64,000 nucleotides of DNA from Nocardioides bizhenqiangii (GTDB lineage Bacteria > Actinomycetota > Actinomycetes > Propionibacteriales > Nocardioidaceae), in assembly GCF_034661235.1 (NCBI RefSeq), contig NZ_CP141059.1:2541501-2605500 (forward strand), in the 5' to 3' direction. The translations under genes and the position numbers were made by a program. Numbering within the stretch: position 1 is the stretch's first letter; every line of letters starts with the position of its first letter. The notes below the pieces were generated by a model. It saw nothing but the letters and a program-made list of their open reading frames with translations. It had not been told where the DNA came from and searched no databases. Of this stretch, positions 17,271 to 24,522 are shown in pieces.

Positions 17271-17433
17271 AGGCTGCCCCTAGCGGGGGCTCTACGTAGC
17301 ACCCGACACCGGGGCCGCCAACGGCGCTCCGTTTCTGTCGGGTAGCGCCGATGCGGCCTCGGCACCCGCGCGCCTAGCGTCGAGAACGCTTCCACTCGAA
17401 GCAAAAGCGCCAACACCCAAGGGAGAAGCCGAC

Positions 17434-17661
17434 ATGCCGTTCATCAACGTCAAGCTCATCGAGGGCGTGTTCACGCCAGAGCAGAAGCAGGACATCGTGC
17501 GGAAGCTGACCGAGACGATGGTCGGGATCGAGGGCGAGAACATGCGCTCCGTCACCTGGTGCGTCGTCGAGGAAGTCGGTAGCGGTGACTGGGGCATCGG
17601 AGGTCAGCCGCTGACCACCGAGGACGTGTTGACCCTGGCGCGCGGCGTGGCCGTCGGTTGA
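17434..17661 (+). CDS. 4-oxalocrotonate tautomerase family protein
   Basis: Small enzyme of 75 aa beginning MPFINVKLIEGVFTPEQKQ. Proline directly after the initiator Met is the catalytic base of the tautomerase superfamily once Met is removed. Length fits the 4-OT subgroup (about 60-80 aa) and the core TEQKQ-like helix and ENMRSVTWCVVEEV strand are visible. It catalyses enol-keto tautomerisation or related proton transfer; the substrate is unknown. The start is preceded by an AAGGGAG Shine-Dalgarno. Confidence 0.82.
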   Translation: MPFINVKLIEGVFTPEQKQDIVRKLTETMVGIEGENMRSVTWCVVEEVGSGDWGIGGQPLTTEDVLTLARGVAVG

Positions 17662-17696
17662 TCCCGACCGTAGGCACCCATCAGACCTCTGGAGGA

Positions 17697-18012
17697 ATGA
17701 TGCTCGCGAACCTCGGCAAGTCCCTAGCCCAACAAGGGGTGGGGCTGCTCGCCCTGTTCCTGGTGCTGACCAGCGGTACGGCGTACGCGCTGGCCCCAGT
17801 TCAAGTACGACGACGAAGGTGAGATCGCCCCCTGGACGGATCCGCGCGAGGGCGCCGGTCAACAGGCGACGTTGACGGCAGTCTCCCACGTCTATCCGGC
17901 AGGTCGTCACATCGTGGGCGTCGAGTGCTCACTGTGGGCCTGGGACCGCAGCGAAAGGAGCGCCGTCTTCGCGTACGTCGACATCTCCGTCGTCGGGCTC
18001 TCGGACCGGTGA
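17697..18012 (+). pseudogene. Frameshifted secreted-protein gene
   Basis: A GGAGG Shine-Dalgarno precedes ATG 17697. The first frame gives MMLANLGKSLAQQ, then a hydrophobic run and TSGTAYA, a convincing signal peptide, but ends after 41 codons in basic residues. From about 17790 the next frame reads WPQFKYDDEGEIAPWTDP and continues with protein-like codon use to a stop at 18010-18012, ending DISVVGLSDR. The two parts would form one ~104-aa exported protein if a single base were missing or added near 17788-17795. Either a true frameshift or a sequence error; the family is not recognised. Confidence 0.55.
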
Positions 18013-18018
18013 GACGGG

Positions 18019-19191
18019 TCAGAGGCGCTCGATGATGGTCACGTTGGCCTGGCCGCCGCCCTCGCACATCGTCTGGAGGCCGAAGCGCCCGCCGGTGCGC
18101 TCGAGCTCGTTGAGGAGCGTCGTCATCAGCCGGGTGCCGGTGGCGCCGATCGGGTGACCGAGGGCGATGCCGCCGCCGTTGACGTTGACCTTGTCGTGCG
18201 GCGCGCCGGTCTCCTTCATCCAGGCGAGCACGACGGACGCGAACGCCTCGTTGCACTCGAACAGGTCGATGTCGTCGACGCTCATGCCGGTCTTCTCCAG
18301 CGCGTGCCTGGTCGCGTCGATCGGTCCGGTGAGCATCCACACCGGGTCGTCGCCGCGCACCGAGAGGTGATGGATGCGGGCCCGCGGCGTCAGCCCGTGC
18401 GCTGCGATCGCGGCCTCGGACGCGATCAGCGTCGCCGAGGAGGCGTCGCAGATCTGGGACGCGACCGCGGCGGTGATCCGGCCGCCGGGGGTGAGCGGCT
18501 CGAGGCCGGCCATCTTCTCCAGCGACGTCTCGCGCGGGCACTGGTCGGTCGTGAACTCGCTGCCGTCGTCATGGACGAGCGGCACGATCTCGTTGTCGAA
18601 CCGGCCCTCCGCGATCGCCGTCCAGGCCCGCTCGTGCGACGCGAGTGCGAAGGCCTCCATCTCCTCCCGGGAGATGCCCCACCTCTCCGCGATCATCTCG
18701 GCGGAGCGGAACTGGCTGACCTCCTGGTCGCCGTACCGCTTCTGCCAGCCGGGTGACTCGGCGAACGGCGTCGAGAACCCGTACTGCTGGCCGACCAGCA
18801 TCGCCGCCGAGATCGGGATGGCGCTCATGTTCTGCACGCCGCCGGCGACGACCAGGTCCTGGGTGCCCGACATGACGCCCTGGGCGGCGAAGTGCACAGC
18901 CTGTTGGGACGATCCGCACTGCCGGTCGATGGTCACGCCGGGCACGTGGTCGGGCAGCCCGGCCACCAGCCATGCCGTCCGCGCGACGTCGCCGGCCTGG
19001 GAGCCGATCGTGTCGCAACAGCCGAGGATGACGTCGTCGACGGCACCCGGGTCGACCCCGGTGCGGTCGATCAGGGCGGTGATGGTGTGGGCGGCCAGGT
19101 CGGCGGAGTGCACCGGGGCGAGCGGGCCGCCGCGCTTGCCCACCGGCGTGCGGACGGCGTCGACGATGTAGGCGGGGTTGGCGTTGTTCAT
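18019..19191 (-). CDS. fadA6: Acetyl-CoA acyltransferase FadA6
   Basis: Thiolase of 390 aa with catalytic Cys at about residue 92 (TIDRQCGSSQQA), NEAF, GHPIGATG and the C-terminal TMCEGGGQAN loop. In M. tuberculosis fadA6 (Rv3556c) is next to kstR2 and completes degradation of the ring-opened C/D-ring acyl-CoA; the identical neighbourhood here supports the name. ATG 19191 overlaps the kstR2 stop by 4 bp. It is last in the leftward operon fadE30-ipdF-kstR2-fadA6. Confidence 0.9.
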   Translation of the reverse strand: MNNANPAYIVDAVRTPVGKRGGPLAPVHSADLAAHTITALIDRTGVDPGAVDDVILGCCDTIGSQAGDVARTAWLVAGLPDHVPGVTIDRQCGSSQQAVHFAAQGVMSGTQDLVVAGGVQNMSAIPISAAMLVGQQYGFSTPFAESPGWQKRYGDQEVSQFRSAEMIAERWGISREEMEAFALASHERAWTAIAEGRFDNEIVPLVHDDGSEFTTDQCPRETSLEKMAGLEPLTPGGRITAAVASQICDASSATLIASEAAIAAHGLTPRARIHHLSVRGDDPVWMLTGPIDATRHALEKTGMSVDDIDLFECNEAFASVVLAWMKETGAPHDKVNVNGGGIALGHPIGATGTRLMTTLLNELERTGGRFGLQTMCEGGGQANVTIIERL

Positions 19192-19793
19192 GAGGAGATC
19201 CCGTCGAGGAGGATGCGGACGTACTGGTCGGCGACCTCGGTGTGGGTGTGGCCGCCACCCCGCGACTGAGCAGGGCGGTACCACCGGACGGCGACCCACA
19301 CGGTGTCGCGGATGAAGCGGTAGGTGAGGGTGACGTCGAGGTCGGGACGGAGGACGCCGGTGCGCACGCCCTCCTCGATCAACGTGACCCACACCTGGCG
19401 GGACTGGGTGTTGCGGTCGGCGAGGTAGCCGAACCGCTCGAACGTGCCGAGGTGGTCGGCTTCGTTCTGGTAGATCGCGACCTCGTGCGGGTGCTGGTCG
19501 ATCGCCTCGAAGGACACCCGCACGGCGCGCTCGAGCTTGGTGCGCGCGTCCTCGTCACTGGCCAGGATCTCGTCGTAGTCCCCGAACAGCTCTGCCTGGA
19601 AGGTCGAGAGGATCTCGTCGACCATCGACTCCTTGGAGTCGAAGTGGTGGTAGAGGCTGCCGGACAGGATCCCGGCGGCGTCGGCGATGTCGCGGACCGT
19701 CGTGTTCTTGAAGCCCTTCTCGGCGAACAGCTGCGCCGCGATGGCCAGCAGCTGGTCGCGTCGCGTCGGCTCAGGCGTGCTGACTGCTGACAC
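19188..19793 (-). CDS. kstR2: TetR-family repressor KstR2
   Basis: TetR regulator of 201 aa. The HTH spans about residues 15-55 (FKNTTVRDIADAAGILSGS then LYHHFDSKESMVDEIL), and the ligand domain has FEAIDQHPHEVAIYQNEADHL and the characteristic YRFIRDTVWVAVRWYRP stretch shared with mycobacterial KstR2. KstR2 represses the HIP (C/D-ring) genes and is released by HIP-CoA, the product of FadD3. It lies in the operon it is expected to autoregulate through the palindrome at 21781-21800. Its 5' end overlaps ipdF by 23 bp, so translation is coupled. Confidence 0.93.
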   Translation of the reverse strand: MSAVSTPEPTRRDQLLAIAAQLFAEKGFKNTTVRDIADAAGILSGSLYHHFDSKESMVDEILSTFQAELFGDYDEILASDEDARTKLERAVRVSFEAIDQHPHEVAIYQNEADHLGTFERFGYLADRNTQSRQVWVTLIEEGVRTGVLRPDLDVTLTYRFIRDTVWVAVRWYRPAQSRGGGHTHTEVADQYVRILLDGISS

Positions 19794-20574
19794 TGATCAC
19801 CTCACCGGTCAGGTAGGACGAGTAGCCGCTGGCGAGGAACACCATCACGTTGGCGACCTCCCAGGGCTCGGCGGCGCGCCCGAACGCCTCGCGCTGCTTG
19901 AGCTCGACGAGCAGCTCGGGCGACGTCACCTTCTCCAGGAACGGGTGCATGGCCAGGCTCGGGGAGACGGCGTTGACCCGGATCCCGTGCGGAGCCAGGT
20001 CGATCGCGGAGCACCGGGTCAGCGCCATGACGCCGGCTTTCGCCGCCGCGTAGTGGGCCTGGCCTTCCTGCGCACGCCAGCCGATCACCGAGGCGTTGTT
20101 GACGATGACTCCCGGCTTGCCCGCCGCGACCATCCGCTGACCCGCGGCGCGGACACAGCGGAAGGTGCCGGTCAGGGTGATGTCGAGGACCTTCGACCAC
20201 TGGTCGTCGGTCATCTCCAGCACGCTCGCGGTGCCACCCAGACCCGCGTTGTTGATCATCACGTCGACGCCGCCGAACTCGTCGGCCGCGTCGAGCAGCG
20301 CACCCACCTGGGACTCGTCGGTGACGTCGCAGACCAGCTGCCGGACGCGGTCGGCGCCGAACTCCTCGGCGAGGGCCTCCTCGGCCTCCGCGAGCCGGCG
20401 CTCGTGGGTGTCGCTGAACACCACCGCGTTCGCGCCCTCCTCGAGCGCCCGGCGTACGACGGCCGCGCCGATGCCGGCACCCGCAGCCGCGGTCACCACA
20501 ACCACCTGGTCGCGCAGCAGTCCGTGGCCCGGCACGTATTCGGGTGTCGGCTGCTCAGCTCGGAGGGTCGTCAT
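19771..20574 (-). CDS. ipdF: IpdF, short-chain dehydrogenase of HIP catabolism
   Basis: SDR of 267 aa with AAAGAGIGAAVV Rossmann loop, NNAGLGG, and the YAAAK catalytic pair. It corresponds in position and sequence type to Rv3559c (IpdF), which oxidises a hydroxy group of a C/D-ring CoA ester in the KstR2-controlled pathway. ATG 20574 overlaps the fadE30 stop by 4 bp, and its 3' end extends 23 bp into kstR2. The exact oxidation state handled by this protein is taken from the family, not from residues visible here. Confidence 0.86.
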   Translation of the reverse strand: MTTLRAEQPTPEYVPGHGLLRDQVVVVTAAAGAGIGAAVVRRALEEGANAVVFSDTHERRLAEAEEALAEEFGADRVRQLVCDVTDESQVGALLDAADEFGGVDVMINNAGLGGTASVLEMTDDQWSKVLDITLTGTFRCVRAAGQRMVAAGKPGVIVNNASVIGWRAQEGQAHYAAAKAGVMALTRCSAIDLAPHGIRVNAVSPSLAMHPFLEKVTSPELLVELKQREAFGRAAEPWEVANVMVFLASGYSSYLTGEVISVSSQHA

Positions 20575-21770
20575 CCCTTGGGCTCCCTCGGTAGGCCGAG
20601 CACCCGCTCGGCGAGGATGTTTTTCTGGACCTCGTCACTGCCGCCGTAGATCGTGTCGGAGCGGGAGAAGAGGAAGAGCCGCTGGTGCTCGTCGAGGTCG
20701 TAGGGCGTGTCCGTGCCCTTGGTGAGCAGCCCGGACGCGCCGACGACGTCCATCGCCACCTCGCCCAGCTGCCGGTGCCAGTTGGCCCAGGCCAGTTTGA
20801 AGATCGAGCCCGCTCCCCCGCCCGCACTCGAGTCCTGGCCGCCCTCGACCAGCGCCAGCGCGCGCAGCGCGAAGCTGCGGATGGCGCTGAGCTCGACCTT
20901 GAGCCGCGCCAGCCGGTCGCGGACGATCGGGTCGTCGATGCTGCCGTTGTCCCTGGCCCGCCCGATGACGTCGTCGAGCTCGCGCGCGAAACCGACGGTC
21001 TGGCCGAGCGTCGACACCCCGCGCTCGAAGCCGAGCAGGCCCATCGCCACTCCCCAGCCCTGCCCCGGCTCACCGACGACCAGGTCGGCGGCGGTGCGGG
21101 CGCCGGTGAAGAACACCTCGTTGAACTCCGAGCCGCTGGTCAGCTGCTCGATCGGTCGGATCTCGACGCCGTCCTGCTGGAGCGGCACGAGCAGGAACGA
21201 CAGACCGTGGTGGCGGGACGATCCCGGCTCGGAGCGGCAGATGACGAAGCACCAGTCGCTCTGGTGCGCGTTGGAGGTCCACACCTTCTGTCCGTCGATC
21301 ACCCACTCGTCACCCTCGAGGCGCGCCCTGGTCTGGACGTTCGCGAGGTCGGACCCGGCGTTCGGCTCGGAGTAACCCTGCGCCCACAGCTCCTCGACCG
21401 CGCGGATCGGCGGCAGGAAGCGCTCCTTCTGCGCGTCGGTGCCGAACGCGATCACGGTGGGACCGAGCAACGTCTCGCCAAGGTGGTTGACGCCGTGCGG
21501 CGCGTCGGCGCGGGCGTACTCCTCGTGGAAGATCACCTGCTGCCACAGGGAGAGCCCGCGGCCGCCGTGCTCCTCCGGCCAGCCGACGCAGGTCCAGCCG
21601 TGCTCGGCGAGGAGCCGGTTCCAGGCCAGCCGCTCCTCGAACGCCTCGTGATCGCGGCCCGGGCCTCCGAAGCCGACCAGATCGCGCCACTCGCCGACCA
21701 GGTGCTCGCCCAACCAGGTGCGCACCTCCTCGCGGAAGGCGCGATCCTCGGCGCTCTCGGTCAGGTCCAC
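20571..21770 (-). CDS. fadE30: Acyl-CoA dehydrogenase FadE30
   Basis: Full-length ACAD of 399 aa for the HIP-CoA propionyl side chain. The FAD/substrate motifs are YSEPNAGSDLANVQTRA, VWTSNAHQSDWCFVICR and the C-terminal DTIYGGSDEVQKNILAERVLG. GTG 21770 is chosen because it starts the conserved VDLTESAEDRAFREEV and lies 7 bp after the -10 hexamer TATGGT (21782-21777); a reading upstream to 21842 would run through the operator and is not credible. It heads the leftward operon and is divergent from fadD3, exactly as Rv3560c/Rv3561. Confidence 0.9.
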   Translation of the reverse strand: MDLTESAEDRAFREEVRTWLGEHLVGEWRDLVGFGGPGRDHEAFEERLAWNRLLAEHGWTCVGWPEEHGGRGLSLWQQVIFHEEYARADAPHGVNHLGETLLGPTVIAFGTDAQKERFLPPIRAVEELWAQGYSEPNAGSDLANVQTRARLEGDEWVIDGQKVWTSNAHQSDWCFVICRSEPGSSRHHGLSFLLVPLQQDGVEIRPIEQLTSGSEFNEVFFTGARTAADLVVGEPGQGWGVAMGLLGFERGVSTLGQTVGFARELDDVIGRARDNGSIDDPIVRDRLARLKVELSAIRSFALRALALVEGGQDSSAGGGAGSIFKLAWANWHRQLGEVAMDVVGASGLLTKGTDTPYDLDEHQRLFLFSRSDTIYGGSDEVQKNILAERVLGLPREPKG

Positions 21771-21776
21771 ACCTGC

Positions 21777-21804
21777 ACCATACCAAGCAAATGCTTGGTA
21801 GGCT
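21777..21804. promoter_or_regulatory. KstR2 operator and divergent fadE30/fadD3 promoter
   Basis: TACCAAGCAAATGCTTGGTA at 21781-21800 has the same 18-bp core as the site at 8787-8804. A -10 hexamer flanks it on each side: TATGGT on the minus strand (21782-21777) for fadE30 and TAGGCT on the plus strand (21799-21804) for fadD3. A repressor on the palindrome would block both. Confidence 0.8.
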
Positions 21805-21819
21805 TCGACAAGCTCAGCC
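21801..21819 (+). repeat. Dispersed 19-bp repeat in the fadD3 leader
   Basis: GGCTTCGACAAGCTCAGCC, a copy of the element at 10466-10484 with compensating changes at both ends. It lies between the fadD3 -10 hexamer and its Shine-Dalgarno (GAGAGGA), creating a 5' leader of about 24 nt. Confidence 0.75.
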
Positions 21820-21834
21820 AACGAGAGGACAGGG

Positions 21835-23337
21835 GTGGACACGATTCCGGCGATCCTGCGCGCCGCCGCGGAGAGGTACGGCGACCAGCCTGCCTACGTC
21901 GAGGGTGCGCGGGCCGTCAGCTTCGCGGAGCTCCACGACCAGGTGCGGGAGCTGGCCCGGCGCTACGTCGGCCACGGTCTGGCCGCGGGCGAACCCGTCG
22001 TCGTGTGGGGCCCCAACAGCATCGAGTGGGTGATCGCGGCGCTGGCGACGACGTACGCCGGCGGCACCCTCGTCCCCGCCAACTCCCGGTACACCGGTCA
22101 CGAGGTCGCCGACCTGGTCGACCGCACCGGCGCCACCGTGGTGATGGTGGCCGACGGGTTCCTCGGTCGCAGCCAGGTCCAGGAGCTGCGCGCGGCCAGC
22201 GACCTCCCGTCCGTGCGCGCGATGGGCGAGCTCTCCCGGCTGTCCCTCGACCATCGCGGCGAGGAGCGGCACGTGCGCGAGGTGACGATCGACGAGGTCG
22301 AGGCCCGCGCGGACGCGGTCTCCCCCGACGACGTCGCCGACATCCTCTTCACCTCCGGGACGACGGGGCGGCCGAAGGGCGCGATGAGCGCCCACCGGCA
22401 GAGCATCGGTGTCGCGCGCGCGTGGGCCGAGCTCGGCGGCGTGAGTGCCGACGACCGCTACCTGGTGGTCAACCCGTTCTTCCACTCCTTCGGCTACAAG
22501 ATCGGGATCCTGGTCGGGCTGCTGACCGGCGCCACCCTCTACCCGGTCGCGACGTTCGACGTCGACCAGACCATGCAGCTGATCGAGTCGGAGCGGATCA
22601 CCCTGCTGCCGGGCGCTCCGACGATCTACCAGTCGCTGCTCACCGCGCCGGGCCGCGCGGAGCGCGACCTCTCGTCCCTGCGGTTGGCGGTGACCGGCGC
22701 GGCCGTCGTACCCGTCGTGCTGATCGAGCGGATGAGGGACGAGCTCGCGATCGACCACGTCGTCACCGCCTTCGGGATGACCGAGGCCGTGGTCGTCACC
22801 ATGTGCCGCGACGGCGACTCCGCGGAGACGGTCGCGACGACCTGCGGCCGCGCGATCCCCGGCATGGAGACCCGGATCGACGCTCCTGCCGGGGAGGCTG
22901 GTGAGCTGTTGGTGCGAGGCGACTACGTGATGCTCGGCTACCTCGACGACCCCGCCGCCACGGCCGAGGCGATCGACGCGGACGGCTGGCTGCACACCGG
23001 CGACGTCGGCGTGCTCGACGACGAGGGCAACCTTCGGATCACCGACCGGCTCAAGGACATGTACATCTCCGGCGGCTTCAACGTCTATCCCGCCGAGGTC
23101 GAGCAGGCGCTGATGCGGATGGACGGCATCCAGGACGTCGCCGTCGTAGGCGTGCCCGACGAGCGGATGGGCGAGGTCGGCAAGGCGTACGTCGTCGGTA
23201 CGGCGAGCGCCGACGAGGTGATCGCCTTCGCCAGGCAGCGCCTCGCCAACTTCAAGGTGCCGCGACTCGTGGAGACGGTCGAGGCGCTCCCCCGCAACCT
23301 GTCCGGCAAGGTCTTGAAGAACGAGCTGAGGAAGTAA
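21835..23337 (+). CDS. fadD3: HIP-CoA synthetase FadD3
   Basis: Acyl-CoA synthetase of 500 aa, AMP-forming. Adenylate-forming signatures are ILFTSGTTGRPKGAM (about residues 167-181), FGMTEAVV, the GDVGVLDDEGNLRITDRLKDM hinge region and the catalytic Lys in NLSGKVLKNEL at the C-terminus. FadD3 activates 3aalpha-H-4alpha-(3'-propanoate)-7abeta-methylhexahydro-1,5-indanedione (HIP), and HIP-CoA is also the KstR2 inducer. It starts at GTG 21835 behind GAGAGGAC and is first gene of fadD3-fadE31-fadE32-fadE33, with a stop directly abutting fadE31. Confidence 0.92.
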   Translation: MDTIPAILRAAAERYGDQPAYVEGARAVSFAELHDQVRELARRYVGHGLAAGEPVVVWGPNSIEWVIAALATTYAGGTLVPANSRYTGHEVADLVDRTGATVVMVADGFLGRSQVQELRAASDLPSVRAMGELSRLSLDHRGEERHVREVTIDEVEARADAVSPDDVADILFTSGTTGRPKGAMSAHRQSIGVARAWAELGGVSADDRYLVVNPFFHSFGYKIGILVGLLTGATLYPVATFDVDQTMQLIESERITLLPGAPTIYQSLLTAPGRAERDLSSLRLAVTGAAVVPVVLIERMRDELAIDHVVTAFGMTEAVVVTMCRDGDSAETVATTCGRAIPGMETRIDAPAGEAGELLVRGDYVMLGYLDDPAATAEAIDADGWLHTGDVGVLDDEGNLRITDRLKDMYISGGFNVYPAEVEQALMRMDGIQDVAVVGVPDERMGEVGKAYVVGTASADEVIAFARQRLANFKVPRLVETVEALPRNLSGKVLKNELRK

Positions 23338-24522
23338 GTGGATCTCGAGCTGAGCGAGTCGGAGCTGGCCTTCCAGGCCGAGGCCCGCGCGTGGCTGGCG
23401 GCGAACGTGCCGGCCGAGCCGTTGCCGTCGATGGACACGGCCGAGGGCTGGGCCCTCCACCAGGAGTGGGAGGCGCGACTGGCCGCCGACCGCTGGTCGG
23501 TCGTCTCGTGGCCGCGGGACTACCACGGCCGCGATGCGTCACTGATCGAGTGGGTGATCTTCGAGGAGGAGTACTACCGCGCGGGCGCGCCCGGACGGGT
23601 CTCCCAGAACGGCATCTTCCTGCTCGCGCCGATCATCTTCGAGCACGGGACCAAGGACCAGCAGGACCGCTTCCTGCCGACGATGGCCACCGGCGAGGAG
23701 ATCTGGGCCCAGTGCTGGTCCGAGCCCGAGGCCGGCTCCGACCTCGCCTCGCTCAATTCGACCGCCCGCCGCGACGACGGGCGGGGAGGGTGGGTCCTCA
23801 ACGGTCAGAAGACCTGGTCGTCGCGGGCGACGTACGCCACCTGGGGCTTCGGGCTGTTCCGGTCCGACCCGGAGGCCGCGCGGCACCACGGGCTGACGTA
23901 CTTCCTCTTCCCCCTCGACGCCGACGGCGTCACGGTGAGGCCGATCGCCCAGCTCGACGGCGAGGCCGGCTTCGCCGAGGTGTTCTTCGACGACGTCTTC
24001 GTGCCGGACGCCGACGTCCTCGGCGCGCCGGGCGACGGCTGGCGGGTGGCCATGAGCACCGCCGGCAACGAGCGGGGGCTCTCCCTCCGCTCCCCCGGCC
24101 GGTTCTGCGCGGCCGCCGACCGGCTGGTCGACCTGTACCGCTCGTCGGCGGTTGAGGTGCGAGGCGCCCCAGCGCCGAGCCTCGAAACCTCCGACGTCGG
24201 GAAGAACGTGGTCGACGCCTGGCTCAAGGCCGAGGCCTACCGCCTCTACACGTGGGGCACGGTCACGCGGCTCGCCGACGGCGGTGAGATGGGCGCGGCC
24301 GGGTCGGTCAACAAGGTGTGGTGGAGCGAGCTCGACATCGCGCTCCACGAGACCGCGCTCGACCTGCTCGGTACCGACGCGGAGCTGGACTCCACCTGGC
24401 TGGACGGCTACACGTTCGCGCTCTCGGGCCCGATCTACGCCGGCACCAACGAGATCCAGCGCAACATCATCGCCGAGCGGATCCTCGGCCTGCCCCGCGA
24501 ACCCAAGGGGGCGCAGCGATGA
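23338..24522 (+). CDS. fadE31: Acyl-CoA dehydrogenase FadE31
   Basis: ACAD of 394 aa with CWSEPEAGSDLASLNSTA, the flavin-contact QKTWSSRATYATWGFGLF, and the C-terminal IYAGTNEIQRNIIAERILG. It belongs to the KstR2 set; the mycobacterial FadE31-33 proteins act together on C/D-ring CoA esters. A 40-bp dispersed repeat at 24150-24189 is translated within it (AVEVRGAPAPSLETSD at about residue 271-287), in a loop between helices of the C-terminal domain, lengthening the protein. GTG 23338 immediately follows the fadD3 stop codon. Confidence 0.88.
   Translation: MDLELSESELAFQAEARAWLAANVPAEPLPSMDTAEGWALHQEWEARLAADRWSVVSWPRDYHGRDASLIEWVIFEEEYYRAGAPGRVSQNGIFLLAPIIFEHGTKDQQDRFLPTMATGEEIWAQCWSEPEAGSDLASLNSTARRDDGRGGWVLNGQKTWSSRATYATWGFGLFRSDPEAARHHGLTYFLFPLDADGVTVRPIAQLDGEAGFAEVFFDDVFVPDADVLGAPGDGWRVAMSTAGNERGLSLRSPGRFCAAADRLVDLYRSSAVEVRGAPAPSLETSDVGKNVVDAWLKAEAYRLYTWGTVTRLADGGEMGAAGSVNKVWWSELDIALHETALDLLGTDAELDSTWLDGYTFALSGPIYAGTNEIQRNIIAERILGLPREPKGAQR
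24150..24189 (+). repeat. Hairpin-forming dispersed element inside fadE31
   Basis: The 40-bp segment begins GGTTGAGGTGCGAGGC and ends GCCTCGAAACC, so its ends are inverted repeats with a short GC-rich loop. Its length plus the flanking bases leaves the fadE31 frame intact. It resembles the palindromic dispersed elements recalled from Nocardioides-type genomes; only one copy is in this window. Confidence 0.55.

Noticed and set aside
17276..17290. GCCCC-TAGC-GGGGC hairpin after the second hydrolase-LuxR gene as a terminator
   Set aside because: Only a 5-bp stem and no flanking support; too weak to list.
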